A stretch of DNA of 23,462 nucleotides from Actinomycetes bacterium (GTDB taxonomy: Bacteria > Actinomycetota > Actinomycetes > Propionibacteriales > Propionibacteriaceae), in the NCBI GenBank assembly GCA_023436925.1, contig JAEZHJ010000084.1:1-23462 (forward strand), given 5' to 3'. The stretch's first letter is position 1. Every line of letters starts with the position of its first letter. The notes beneath the pieces are model-generated. The model ran no database searches. It had not been told where the DNA came from and saw only the letters and a list, made by a program, of their open reading frames with translations. Shown here piece after piece: positions 7,293-14,375 of the stretch. The translations under genes were made by a program, and so were the position numbers.

Positions 7293-8282
7293 TCATGCCA
7301 CCCTCGCTTCGCCGAGGCGAGCCGGCCCCTGCCCCGAGGCCCGGTCGGAGGGCGGCTCGGAGGGGGTGTCGGACGGCGGGTCGGACGGCGGGCGCCCCAT
7401 GCTGCCGGTGGCACCGATACTGGCCAGCACCACGCACACCATCGCCACGATCTCGACCGGGGTCAGCCGCTCCCCCAGCAGTAGCAGCGCGGAGAGCGCC
7501 GCGAAGGCCGGGTGCAGGCTCATCAGCACCGAGAAGATCCCGGGGGCCATGCGACGCCGGGCCATCAGCTCGAGCCCGGTCGGGATGGCGGACGACAAGA
7601 TGCCCACCACCAGGCCGACCAGGAGGACCCACGGCTCCAGCAGCACCGCGCCGCCGGCGACCACACCGGGGACCGCCCAGCCGAGGGCGCCGATCACGCT
7701 TCCGGCGGTTGCGCCGGTCAGGCCCGACCAGTCCCTGGCCACCGGACCGGAGAGCAGGATGTAGCCCGCCCAGGACGCGCCGGCCAACAGGGCGAACCCG
7801 ATGCCCACCAGGTCCAGCGATTGCTGCACCCCGCCCAGCAGGACGACTCCGGCCGCGGCCAGCAGCGCCCACAGCACGTCGCGCAAGCGCCGCGAGGTGG
7901 CGACCGCCACACCGAGTGGGCCGAGGAACTCGATCGTCACGGCCAACCCGAGCGGGATGCGGGAGAAGCTCTGGTAGAGCGCCCAGCTCAGCATGGCCAT
8001 GCACACGCCGTAGGCGAGCATGACCACCCACTGGCGCCTGGTGCGTCCCCTCAGCCGGGGCCGGGCAATGGCGACGAACACCAGAGCCGAGAAGACCATC
8101 CGCAGCCAGGCCACCGCAGTCGGATCGACGTTGTCGAAAACCGACTTCGCGATCGCGGCCCCGAACTGGACCGAGATGATCGAACCCAGCACCATCCAGA
8201 CCGGTGCGAACCAGGTGAGGAAGCCCTGCCGCTTCATGGCGACACGACCAGGGCAACCCCGCAGCCGCGCGCGAGGAGGCAC
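7293..8282 (-). CDS. EamA/RhtA-like transporter (drug/metabolite transporter superfamily)
   Basis: This 329-residue membrane protein has about ten hydrophobic helices in two EamA halves and resembles RhtA-type exporters (SIISVQFGAAIAKSVFD; YQSFSRIPLGLAVTIEFLGP). I prefer the GTG at 8282 because GGGAGGAC sits 4-5 nt upstream; the ATG at 8237 would trim 15 residues and has a poorer site. The cytoplasmic tail contains four P-S-(D/E)-x repeats encoded by a 12-bp tandem repeat. The gene lies between rhaI and the importer operon with a LacI-type operator 31 nt ahead of its start, so it is probably co-regulated with sugar uptake. RhtA relatives export amino acids, but some DMT proteins carry sugars. 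A role in rhamnose or end-product transport is possible but unproven. Confidence 0.85.
   Translation of the reverse strand: MPPRARLRGCPGRVAMKRQGFLTWFAPVWMVLGSIISVQFGAAIAKSVFDNVDPTAVAWLRMVFSALVFVAIARPRLRGRTRRQWVVMLAYGVCMAMLSWALYQSFSRIPLGLAVTIEFLGPLGVAVATSRRLRDVLWALLAAAGVVLLGGVQQSLDLVGIGFALLAGASWAGYILLSGPVARDWSGLTGATAGSVIGALGWAVPGVVAGGAVLLEPWVLLVGLVVGILSSAIPTGLELMARRRMAPGIFSVLMSLHPAFAALSALLLLGERLTPVEIVAMVCVVLASIGATGSMGRPPSDPPSDTPSEPPSDRASGQGPARLGEARVA
7345..7392. repeat. Four 12-bp tandem repeats in the EamA gene tail
   Basis: Four consecutive 12-bp units, each beginning TCGGA, run at 7345-7356, 7357-7368, 7369-7380 and 7381-7392; the last two are identical. On the minus strand they encode a repeating P-S-(D/E)-(P/T) motif in the hydrophilic C terminus. 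Copy number could vary between strains. Confidence 0.8.
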
Positions 8283-8312
8283 GGATGTCCTCCCGCATTG
8301 GCGAGCGAGGGT

Positions 8313-8326
8313 TTACAACGTTTCAA
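8313..8326. promoter_or_regulatory. LacI-type operator upstream of the EamA transporter gene
   Basis: TTACAACGTTTCAA has a perfect right half (GTTTCAA) and two mismatches in the left half relative to TTGAAACGTTTCAA. It is centred at 8319/8320, 31 nt before the GTG at 8282. I could not find a convincing -35/-10 pair around it. Confidence 0.5.
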
Positions 8327-8347
8327 GATGGCGGCGCGCCTGCTACG

Positions 8348-8377
8348 CCCCAGCTCCGGCACCATCTGGAACTGGGG
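8348..8377 (-). terminator. Possible hairpin terminator after rhaI
   Basis: CCCCAG (8348-8353) pairs with CTGGGG (8372-8377), and inside it TCC (8355-8357) pairs with GGA (8368-8370) after one mismatch. The stem lies 15 nt beyond the rhaI stop codon. There is no U-tract, so it may only reduce read-through into the EamA gene. Confidence 0.4.
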
Positions 8378-8391
8378 ACGACGCCATGGCA

Positions 8392-9558
8392 TCAGGCCCC
8401 CCAGCCAGCCTGGGTGCCGCCGACGCGCTCCGCGGCGATCTTGTCGAGGTAGCCGGAGGCGGCAAAGGCTGCCATCGGGTCGGCCGGGAGGCCGCGAGAC
8501 TCGCGCCAGGCGGCCAGGTCGGCCCGGACGTCGGTGTAGAAGGCGTCCATGAAGATCTGGTTGGCCGCCAGCACGTCGCCGGCTTCCTGAGCCTGCTTCA
8601 GCGCCACAGTGTCGACCAGCAGGGCCTTGGCCGTCATCTCCTGGACGTTGAGCACCGACCTGATCTGGCCGGGCACCTTGTCCTCGACGTTGTGGCACTG
8701 GTCGAGCATGAAGGCGACCGGGGAATCGGGGCCGTAGCCGCCGCCACGGATCACCTCGTAGAGGATGCGGAAGAGCTGGAACGGGTCGGCAGCACCGACG
8801 ATCAGGTCGTCATCGGCGTAGAAGCGGGAGTTGAAGTCGAAGGAGCCGAGCTTGCCGAGTCGCAGCAGCTGCATGACGATGAACTCGATGTTGGTGCCGG
8901 GCGCATGGTGACCGGTGTCGAGGCAGACCATGGCCTTCTCCCCCAGCGCGCTCACCTGGGCGTAGGCGGTGCCCCAGTCGCAGACGTCGGTGTGGTAGAA
9001 GGCGGGCTCGAAGAACTTGTACTCCAGCACCAACCGCTGGTTGGGGCCGAGCCGGTCGTAGATCGTCGCCAGTGACTCCGCGAGCCGATCCTGGCGACCG
9101 CGCAGGTCGGCCTGCCCGGGGTAGTTGGAGCCGTCGGCCAGCCAGATCTTGAGGTCGCGCGAGCCCGTCGCGTCCATGATGTCGATGCACTCGAAGTGGT
9201 GGTCGATCGCCTTCTGGCGGACCGCCTTGTCGACATGGGTGAGCGAGCCGAACTTGTAGATGTCGTCCTGGAAGGTGTTGGAGTTGATCGTCCCCAGCGA
9301 GATTCCAAGATCTTGCGCGTACCGGCTCAGCGCCGCGTAGTCGTCCACCTTGTCCCACGGGATGTGGAGGGCGACGGTCGGGGCGAGCCCGGTGTGGGCG
9401 TGCACCTGGGCGGCGTCGGCGAGCTTCTCCTCGACGGTTCGCGGGGTGCCCGCCGTGGCGAACACCTTGAACCGCGTGCCCGAGTTCCCGAACGCCCAGG
9501 AGGGCAGCTCGATCGCCTGGCTGGCGAGTTGATCGGTAATCGAATCAAAGGTGGTCAT
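8392..9558 (-). CDS. rhaI: L-rhamnose isomerase, RhaI type
   Basis: This 388-residue TIM-barrel isomerase interconverts L-rhamnose and L-rhamnulose in the cytoplasm. It is collinear with the Pseudomonas stutzeri RhaI family as I remember it: SWAFGNSGTRF (20-30), ALHIPWDK (63-70), NSNTFQDD (92-99), IWLADGSNYPGQ (138-149), CLDTGHHAPGTNIE (212-225), ADDDLIVGA (248-256) and MLDQCHNVED (284-293). Predicted metal ligands are E179, D214, H217, D249 and D286. The position of the P. stutzeri metal-binding histidine (FHFN) is D241 here (FDFN). The ATG at 9558 follows AAAGAG; upstream in-frame sequence is promoter. A TTGACA/TACGCT promoter and LacI-type operator precede it. Related barrels act on other sugars, so rhamnose is likely but not certain. 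Confidence 0.88.
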   Translation of the reverse strand: MTTFDSITDQLASQAIELPSWAFGNSGTRFKVFATAGTPRTVEEKLADAAQVHAHTGLAPTVALHIPWDKVDDYAALSRYAQDLGISLGTINSNTFQDDIYKFGSLTHVDKAVRQKAIDHHFECIDIMDATGSRDLKIWLADGSNYPGQADLRGRQDRLAESLATIYDRLGPNQRLVLEYKFFEPAFYHTDVCDWGTAYAQVSALGEKAMVCLDTGHHAPGTNIEFIVMQLLRLGKLGSFDFNSRFYADDDLIVGAADPFQLFRILYEVIRGGGYGPDSPVAFMLDQCHNVEDKVPGQIRSVLNVQEMTAKALLVDTVALKQAQEAGDVLAANQIFMDAFYTDVRADLAAWRESRGLPADPMAAFAASGYLDKIAAERVGGTQAGWGA

Positions 9559-9681
9559 GATGCTCTTTCGACGACAGCCGGTGAGACACGGACCGGGGGC
9601 CATGCCCCGGCCTGTCACCAGGTCGGGGCACCTCCCCAGGTCAACGAAGTCGATGGGGTTCGCTGCGCTGTCGGTGCGCTT

Positions 9682-9695
9682 TTGAAACGTTCCAT
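9682..9695. promoter_or_regulatory. LacI-type operator at the rhaI promoter
   Basis: TTGAAACGTTCCAT matches TTGAAACGTTTCAA at 12 of 14 positions, with a perfect left half. It begins about 8 nt downstream of the -10 box, so it covers roughly +2 to +15 of the transcript, the classical position for LacI repression. Confidence 0.7.
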
Positions 9696-9703
9696 CTCCA
9701 TCG

Positions 9704-9732
9704 AGCGTAAGGCTGCCCGAGCGGTGTGTCAA
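9704..9732 (-). promoter_or_regulatory. Strong sigma-70-type promoter of rhaI
   Basis: On the minus strand TTGACA (9732-9727) is followed by a 17-nt spacer and TACGCT (9709-9704). The -35 matches the consensus exactly and the -10 fits TAnnnT. Predicted transcription start is near 9697, giving a leader of about 140 nt that contains the operator. The promoter begins about 10 bp past the lacI stop codon, so rhaI has its own promoter. Confidence 0.75.
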
Positions 9733-9742
9733 GTGGTTCGGA

Positions 9743-10780
9743 TCAGTCCCGGACGAGGTGGGCGGAGGACCTTCGAACCACCAGGTCGGGGGTCAACCGC
9801 AGGGTCCGGTGCGCGTGCTGACCGTCACTCTCGGCGGCCTTGATCTCCTCGAAGAGCATGATCGCCGCCTCCCGGCCGATCTGCACCCTGGGCTGGCGGA
9901 TCGACGACAGCGGGACCGCGGCGGCCGCGGCGAAGGCGATGTCGTCGTAGCCGATGATGGCCACTTCCTCAGGCACGTGAACCCCGGCCAGCACGAAACC
10001 CTGCAGCAGGCCGATGGCGAGCATGTCGTTGGCGGCGAAGATCGCCGTCGGGCGCTCTTCCAGCGGCAGGGCGATCACGTCGCCGGCCGCCTGGCTGCCT
10101 GACTCGAAGTCGAGGGCCGGGGTGGAGATCACCAGCAGGGTGGCGTCCGGCGCGCTCAGCAGCGCGAGTTCGGCCCCCCGCTTGCGGTCGGCGACCTGCG
10201 CCAGGGAACTCGGGCCACCGACGAAGGCGAGCCGCCGGTGGCCCCGCTCCAGCAGGTGCTGCACCGCCAGCTGACCGCCCACCACGTCGTCGTCGCCGAC
10301 CGAGCAGAAGTCGGGCAGCCCGACGGCGCGGTCCACCAGCACGACCGGGATCCCGCCGCGCCGCAACGGGATCGCATGCTCTCCACCGGGGCTGATCGGC
10401 GCGAACAGGACGCCGCGCTCGCGCTGCTGCTGGAACTGGTCGAGCAGCGTCGCCTCGCGACCCGGCCGCTGGTCGCTGTTGCCGATGTGGACCGAGTACC
10501 CCTGGCTGTACAGGAACTCCTCCGCTCCCCGCACCACATCGGCGAAGAACGGGTTGGCGATGTCCATCACCACCATGCCGATCGAGTTGCTGTGACCGGC
10601 CCGCAATTGGCGGGCCGACTCGTTGCGAACCCAGCCGAGTTGGGCGATGGCCAGTTCGACCCGCTCGCGGGTGTCGTCGGCGACGAGGTCCGGCGAGTTG
10701 AGCACGTTCGAGACGGTGCCGACGGAGACGCGGGCCAGGGCAGCGACATCCTTCATGCTCACTGATCCCCGCCGCACCAT
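9743..10780 (-). CDS. LacI-family transcriptional regulator of the rhamnose/oligosaccharide locus
   Basis: This 345-residue LacI/GalR repressor begins with a helix-turn-helix (SMKDVAALARVSVGTVSNVL, residues 8-27), followed by the hinge VRNESARQLRAG (51-62) and a periplasmic-binding-protein-like effector domain (IGMVVMDIANPFFADVV from about 67, IFAANDMLAIGLLQGF, VAIIGYDDIAFAAAA). I chose the ATG at 10780 because AAAGGGG lies 6-7 nt upstream; a TTG at 10795 is weaker. All genes downstream on the same strand belong to the sugar locus. Palindromes of the type LacI proteins bind (central CG) lie upstream of rhaI, the EamA gene, the importer operon and probably this gene. The effector is presumably L-rhamnose or a rhamnoside-derived sugar; this is inferred. 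Confidence 0.93.
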   Translation of the reverse strand: MVRRGSVSMKDVAALARVSVGTVSNVLNSPDLVADDTRERVELAIAQLGWVRNESARQLRAGHSNSIGMVVMDIANPFFADVVRGAEEFLYSQGYSVHIGNSDQRPGREATLLDQFQQQRERGVLFAPISPGGEHAIPLRRGGIPVVLVDRAVGLPDFCSVGDDDVVGGQLAVQHLLERGHRRLAFVGGPSSLAQVADRKRGAELALLSAPDATLLVISTPALDFESGSQAAGDVIALPLEERPTAIFAANDMLAIGLLQGFVLAGVHVPEEVAIIGYDDIAFAAAAAVPLSSIRQPRVQIGREAAIMLFEEIKAAESDGQHAHRTLRLTPDLVVRRSSAHLVRD

Positions 10781-10812
10781 GGCCGCCCCTTTCAAGGGCA
10801 GGGTAGCGCGTC

Positions 10813-10834
10813 TTGAATCGTTCTATCACGATTC
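10813..10834. promoter_or_regulatory. Probable autoregulatory operator of the LacI-family gene
   Basis: TTGAATCGTTCTAT (10813-10826) is a weaker match to the locus palindrome. It overlaps a perfect 7-bp inverted repeat, GAATCGT (10815-10821) and ACGATTC (10828-10834), with a 6-nt spacer. It lies about 35 nt before the lacI start. A possible minus-strand promoter, TTGCGG (10852-10847), 18 nt, TGATAG (10828-10823), would place the -10 inside the repeat, consistent with autorepression. Confidence 0.45.
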
Positions 10835-10965
10835 TCCCGTCGGATTCCGCAACGCGGAGCCACCGCGCGACGATCACCCGCGCAGTCGACCGCCAGGGCA
10901 CGGCCGGAGTGAGTGCCGGACGCGGTCCGCAGGGCGGGCAGGACGACCAGTTCGGCCAGACCCGG

Positions 10966-11001
10966 CTGGCACGGGGATAGATTGGTGCCCCGTCCAGCCA
11001 G
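10966..11001 (+). promoter_or_regulatory. glyA upstream hairpin or promoter region
   Basis: CTGGCACGGGG (10966-10976) can pair with CCCCGT (10988-10993) and, past a 3-nt bulge, GCCAG (10997-11001), just ahead of the glyA ribosome-binding site. The loop includes TAGATT (10978-10983), a possible -10 box; if that is the promoter, transcription would start near 10990 and the full hairpin would not form in RNA. No clear -35 is visible. It does not look like a riboswitch I recognise. Confidence 0.3.
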
Positions 11002-11016
11002 CAGAAGGAGACACGC

Positions 11017-12456
11017 GTGAGCGACTTCGCCGCGACGGCCACCAGCATCTACACGCAGGCACTGGGGGTCATCGAGTCCATCGAGCCCCGGATCGCCGAG
11101 GCGACGCGGGCGGAGCTGCGTGACCAGCGAGGTTCGCTGAAGCTGATCGCGAGCGAGAACTACGCTTCGCTGCCGGTGCTGATGACGATGGGGACCTGGC
11201 TGTCGGACAAGTACGCCGAGGGCACCGTCGGACACCGGTTCTACGCGGGCTGCCAGAACGTCGACACCGTCGAGTCGGTGGCCGCCGAGCACGCCCGGGA
11301 GCTCTTCGGCGCGGAGTACGCCTACGTGCAACCGCATTCCGGCATCGATGCCAACCTGGTCGCCTACTGGGCGATCCTGGCCCACCGGATCGAGTCGCCG
11401 GCGCTGGAACGGTTGGGGGCCAAGACCGTGAACGACCTGTCCGAGGCGGACTGGGAGGAGTTGCGGGCCACCTTCAACGCCCAGCGGGTGATGGGGATGA
11501 GCCTGGACGCCGGCGGCCACCTGACCCACGGGTTCCGGCACAACATCTCCGGCAAGATGTTCGCCCAGCGCTCCTACGGCACCAACCCCGAGACCGGCCT
11601 GATCGACTATGACAAGCTGCTGGCCGACGCCCGCGAGTTCCGTCCGCTGATCATCGTGGCGGGCTACTCGGCCTACCCGCGGCGGGTCAACTTCGCCCGG
11701 ATGCGCGAGATCGCCGACGAGGTCGGCGCCACCCTGTTCGTCGACATGGCCCACTTCGCAGGCCTGGTGGCCGGCAAGGTGTTCACCGGCGAGGAGAACC
11801 CGGTCCCCTACGCCCACATCGTCGCCTCGACCACCCACAAGTCACTGCGCGGGCCGCGGGGCGGCTTCGTGCTGGCGACCGGGGAGTACGCGCCGTCGGT
11901 GGACCGGGGCTGCCCGATGGTGCTGGGCGGGCCGCTCTCGCACGTCATGGCCGCCAAGGCGATCGCCTTCGCCGAGGCCCGCCAGCCGGCCTTCCAGAGC
12001 TACGCCCAGGCGGTCGCCGACAACGCCAAGGTGCTGGCCGACGGCCTGATGCGGCGCGGCGTGAAGCTGGTCACCGACGGCACCGACAACCACCTGGTGC
12101 TGCTGGACGTGAGCTCGTTCGGCCTGACCGGACGGCAGGCCGAGTCGGCGCTGCTGGACTCCGGCATCGTCACCAACCGCAACTCGGTCCCGAACGATCC
12201 CAACGGCGCCTGGTACACCTCGGGTGTCCGGATCGGCACCCCGGCACTGACCACGCGCGGCTTCGGCGCTGCCGAGTTCGACCGGGTCGCCGAACTGATC
12301 ACCGACGTGCTGCGCGCGACCAGCCCGGTCGCAACCGCGACCGGTGCCCCCGGCAAGGCCAAGTACACCATCGAGGACGGCGTCGCCGACGCCACCCGGG
12401 CGGCGGCCGCCGAGTTGCTGGCCGACCACGAGCTGTACCCCGGCCTGGAGGTCTGA
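11017..12456 (+). CDS. glyA: Serine hydroxymethyltransferase
   Basis: This 479-residue PLP enzyme converts serine and tetrahydrofolate to glycine and 5,10-methylene-tetrahydrofolate, supplying one-carbon units in the cytoplasm. Signatures are LIASENYAS (44-52), GHRFYAGCQNVDTVE (72-86), VQPHSGIDAN (104-113), the cofactor aspartate in FVDMAHFAGL (241-250) and the Schiff-base lysine K275 in STTHKSLRGPRGG. It is longer than the ~420-aa enzyme of most bacteria; extra sequence around residues 122-185 (AHRIESPALERLGAKTVND onward) matches the long actinobacterial form. The GTG at 11017 is preceded by GAAGGAG with 6 nt spacing. It is divergent from the LacI gene and functionally unrelated to it, and appears monocistronic. 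Confidence 0.96.
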   Translation: MSDFAATATSIYTQALGVIESIEPRIAEATRAELRDQRGSLKLIASENYASLPVLMTMGTWLSDKYAEGTVGHRFYAGCQNVDTVESVAAEHARELFGAEYAYVQPHSGIDANLVAYWAILAHRIESPALERLGAKTVNDLSEADWEELRATFNAQRVMGMSLDAGGHLTHGFRHNISGKMFAQRSYGTNPETGLIDYDKLLADAREFRPLIIVAGYSAYPRRVNFARMREIADEVGATLFVDMAHFAGLVAGKVFTGEENPVPYAHIVASTTHKSLRGPRGGFVLATGEYAPSVDRGCPMVLGGPLSHVMAAKAIAFAEARQPAFQSYAQAVADNAKVLADGLMRRGVKLVTDGTDNHLVLLDVSSFGLTGRQAESALLDSGIVTNRNSVPNDPNGAWYTSGVRIGTPALTTRGFGAAEFDRVAELITDVLRATSPVATATGAPGKAKYTIEDGVADATRAAAAELLADHELYPGLEV

Positions 12457-12512
12457 CCCGCCCTGGCGGGGACCGGCACGGGCCCAGCGGGCAGCACCGC
12501 CCGGCCTGTGCC
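12457..12512. terminator. GC-rich hairpins between convergent glyA and DUF2207 gene
   Basis: Directly after the glyA stop, CCCGC (12457-12461) pairs with GCGGG (12466-12470) over a 4-nt loop. A second, larger foldback is bounded by GGCAC (12475-12479) and GTGCC (12508-12512) with an internal CGGGC/GCCCG stem. The two lie between convergent genes and probably act as a bidirectional terminator without a U-tract. Confidence 0.45.
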
Positions 12513-12539
12513 ATGGCTAGAACCGCCAGGCAGCGGGCG

Positions 12540-14225
12540 TCACCGGCTGAACAGCGTGCCCTGCACCGTGGTGACGAAGTTGCGCACCGAGTCCGGCAGG
12601 TCGGCCAGCCGCCAGCCCGCCCCCGCGTGGTACCAGGGAAGCTCGCTGCTGTCGGCCTGGAGGTTGTGGCCGGCCATCGCCGAGAGCCACCGGTCGGCCC
12701 CGCCCAGCACCACCGCGTAGGGCAGGATCCTGCCGAACTGCTCAAGCTCGCGCCCGGCCGGCATCTGGTCGGTCGGCTGGGTCTGCAGGGTGCCGCTGAG
12801 CACCTGCAGGCCGCGCAGCACGCTCGCGCCGGCCATGGTGCGCGCCGGCATCTCGGCGGCGACGAACACCAGGCCGAGGGCGAGCAGGATCAGCGCCACC
12901 CCGAGCAGGCCGAAGGTGGTGAAGGCGGCGAGCACGATCGTCACGGCGACCGCCACCGCGAGGGTGACCCAGCCGAGCCGAGCCCAGATATTGCGCGTGG
13001 TGTCCGGACGGCGGGCGAACCAGCCGCGGGCGACCACCTCGTCATAGAGCTGCGACTGCACCTGCGGCACGACCGGGCCGACGGCGGAGGCCAGCATCGA
13101 CACCGTCACCGGCTCGGGGGCGTTGGCCGGCGCCACCGCGTCCAGCAGGGTCTGCTCGTAGGCGGCCAGCGGTCCGGTGGTGTCCTCGCGGTGGAAGGCC
13201 CAGTCCGAGGGCGCATGGGCCGATGGACGCGGCAGTTCCTCGATCCGCAGGTGCCCCCGCACGGCGAGGTCGAGCAGCGTCGCGGTGATGTCGACCGGGT
13301 CGACGTGCTCGTCCAGCACGGTGCCGACCTGACCGGGCCGGACGTCGTCGATCAGCCGGAACTCGCTCTGTCCCTCCGCGATCGGGTGGAACTCGGCGAT
13401 CAGGGCCGGCGTGGCCGCGCCCGCGGCGTCGCGTCCGATCCTGCGGTGGACGAACCACAGCCCGATCCCGCCCAGCAGGGCAATCGCCAGGGCGCTGATC
13501 AGTTCGGCCGGGCCGGTGGAGAAGGCGCGCTCGGCCGTCCACAGCGTCCGCAGGTCCTGGTCGACCGCGACCACCCCGGCGGGGAAGCGCAGCGTGGCCT
13601 GGACGAAGCCGCCGGCCTGGATGCCCTCGTTGTAGAACACCGGGAGCGGGTTGTCGTGGGTGCCGCCGCCGTAGTAGGTGCACGCCCCGGGCGCGGCCGG
13701 GTCACCGGCCATGCAGTCCAGCGAGCTGAACGGGCCGGGCACCCACACGGTCGCCTCGAACTTGGTGACCGGGACGTTCAGGCCCTGCAGGAAGGCCCAC
13801 ACCGTGTTGGTCCCGCCGTCGGCGGTGCTCATCGACGTGCCCCGCACCACATAGGACAGCTGGACGGGTCCGGCGGCGCCGGCGGTCGGCAGGCTGATCG
13901 TGGTCGACCGTTCGGCAGCAGTCACGGTTGGCTGCACCTCGGTGCCCCCGACGCTGGCCTTGACGTCGCTGATCGCGAACCGGTACTCCGTGCTCTCCGC
14001 GGTGCGGGTGGCGGTGCTGAACACCTGGACGAGATTGGCCGGCGGTTCCTCGAAACCGATGGTCGCGACCACCTGGAGGCTGCCGTCGGGCTGCACCGCC
14101 GCTTGAACCTGGTAGCTGCTGACCGCCTCGGCGGCATGCGCCGGGGAGCCACCCACCAGCCACACCACCGACGCCACCAGCAGGAGGGTCAGTGTCCGAA
14201 CCACTCGCCTTGCAGTCTTGGTCAC
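12540..14225 (-). CDS. DUF2207 domain-containing membrane protein
   Basis: This 561-residue protein has an N-terminal signal sequence (hydrophobic TLTLLLVASVVWLVGG, probable cleavage near SPAHA-AEA). An extracytoplasmic beta-rich domain follows to about residue 235, containing the DUF2207-typical start SSYQVQAAVQPDGSLQVVATI. Then come a membrane helix at about 240-259 and a cytoplasmic part with VGTVLDEHVDPVDITATLLDLAVRGHLRI (about 300-328). Two further helices span about 416-457, and the C-terminal domain contains LPYAVVLGGADRW. This order is that of the predicted membrane proteins of the DUF2207 family, whose biochemical role is unknown. I chose the GTG at 14225 for its GAGGA site and because it precedes the signal sequence. 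A possible -10 TACGCT (14278-14273) lies about 48 nt upstream. It converges on glyA. Confidence 0.88.
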   Translation of the reverse strand: MTKTARRVVRTLTLLLVASVVWLVGGSPAHAAEAVSSYQVQAAVQPDGSLQVVATIGFEEPPANLVQVFSTATRTAESTEYRFAISDVKASVGGTEVQPTVTAAERSTTISLPTAGAAGPVQLSYVVRGTSMSTADGGTNTVWAFLQGLNVPVTKFEATVWVPGPFSSLDCMAGDPAAPGACTYYGGGTHDNPLPVFYNEGIQAGGFVQATLRFPAGVVAVDQDLRTLWTAERAFSTGPAELISALAIALLGGIGLWFVHRRIGRDAAGAATPALIAEFHPIAEGQSEFRLIDDVRPGQVGTVLDEHVDPVDITATLLDLAVRGHLRIEELPRPSAHAPSDWAFHREDTTGPLAAYEQTLLDAVAPANAPEPVTVSMLASAVGPVVPQVQSQLYDEVVARGWFARRPDTTRNIWARLGWVTLAVAVAVTIVLAAFTTFGLLGVALILLALGLVFVAAEMPARTMAGASVLRGLQVLSGTLQTQPTDQMPAGRELEQFGRILPYAVVLGGADRWLSAMAGHNLQADSSELPWYHAGAGWRLADLPDSVRNFVTTVQGTLFSR

Positions 14226-14362
14226 AGCAGGGTCCTCACGACAGGGCGGCCCCCACCGGGCTCGCGCGAACCAGCGTAGTGGCGGGGCGGGTCGCAGGGC
14301 ATGAGCAAACCCACCCAACCGCGGCGGTGGGGCGCCCCCTGTCCGGCCGAACCCCCCACGGT

Positions 14363-14375
14363 TACCCTTGTGCGC
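14363..14375 (+). promoter_or_regulatory. Putative leaderless -10 element of the zinc peptidase gene
   Basis: TACCCT at 14363-14368 fits TAnnnT and ends 7 nt before the GTG at 14376; no Shine-Dalgarno sequence is present. No clear -35 is seen. Confidence 0.45.

Noticed and set aside
6273..7484. Plus-strand frame antisense to the binding-protein gene and its promoter
   Set aside because: No recognisable domain; it runs across the promoter and operator region and into the EamA gene.
9559..9732. N-terminal extension of rhaI to 9732
   Set aside because: The extension would run through the TTGACA/TACGCT promoter and operator; the ATG at 9558 has a ribosome-binding site and matches the family N terminus.
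12513..14279. 588-codon plus-strand frame opposite the DUF2207 gene
   Set aside because: Same shadow effect; low-complexity His/Arg/Gly composition, and it conflicts with a well-formed membrane protein gene.
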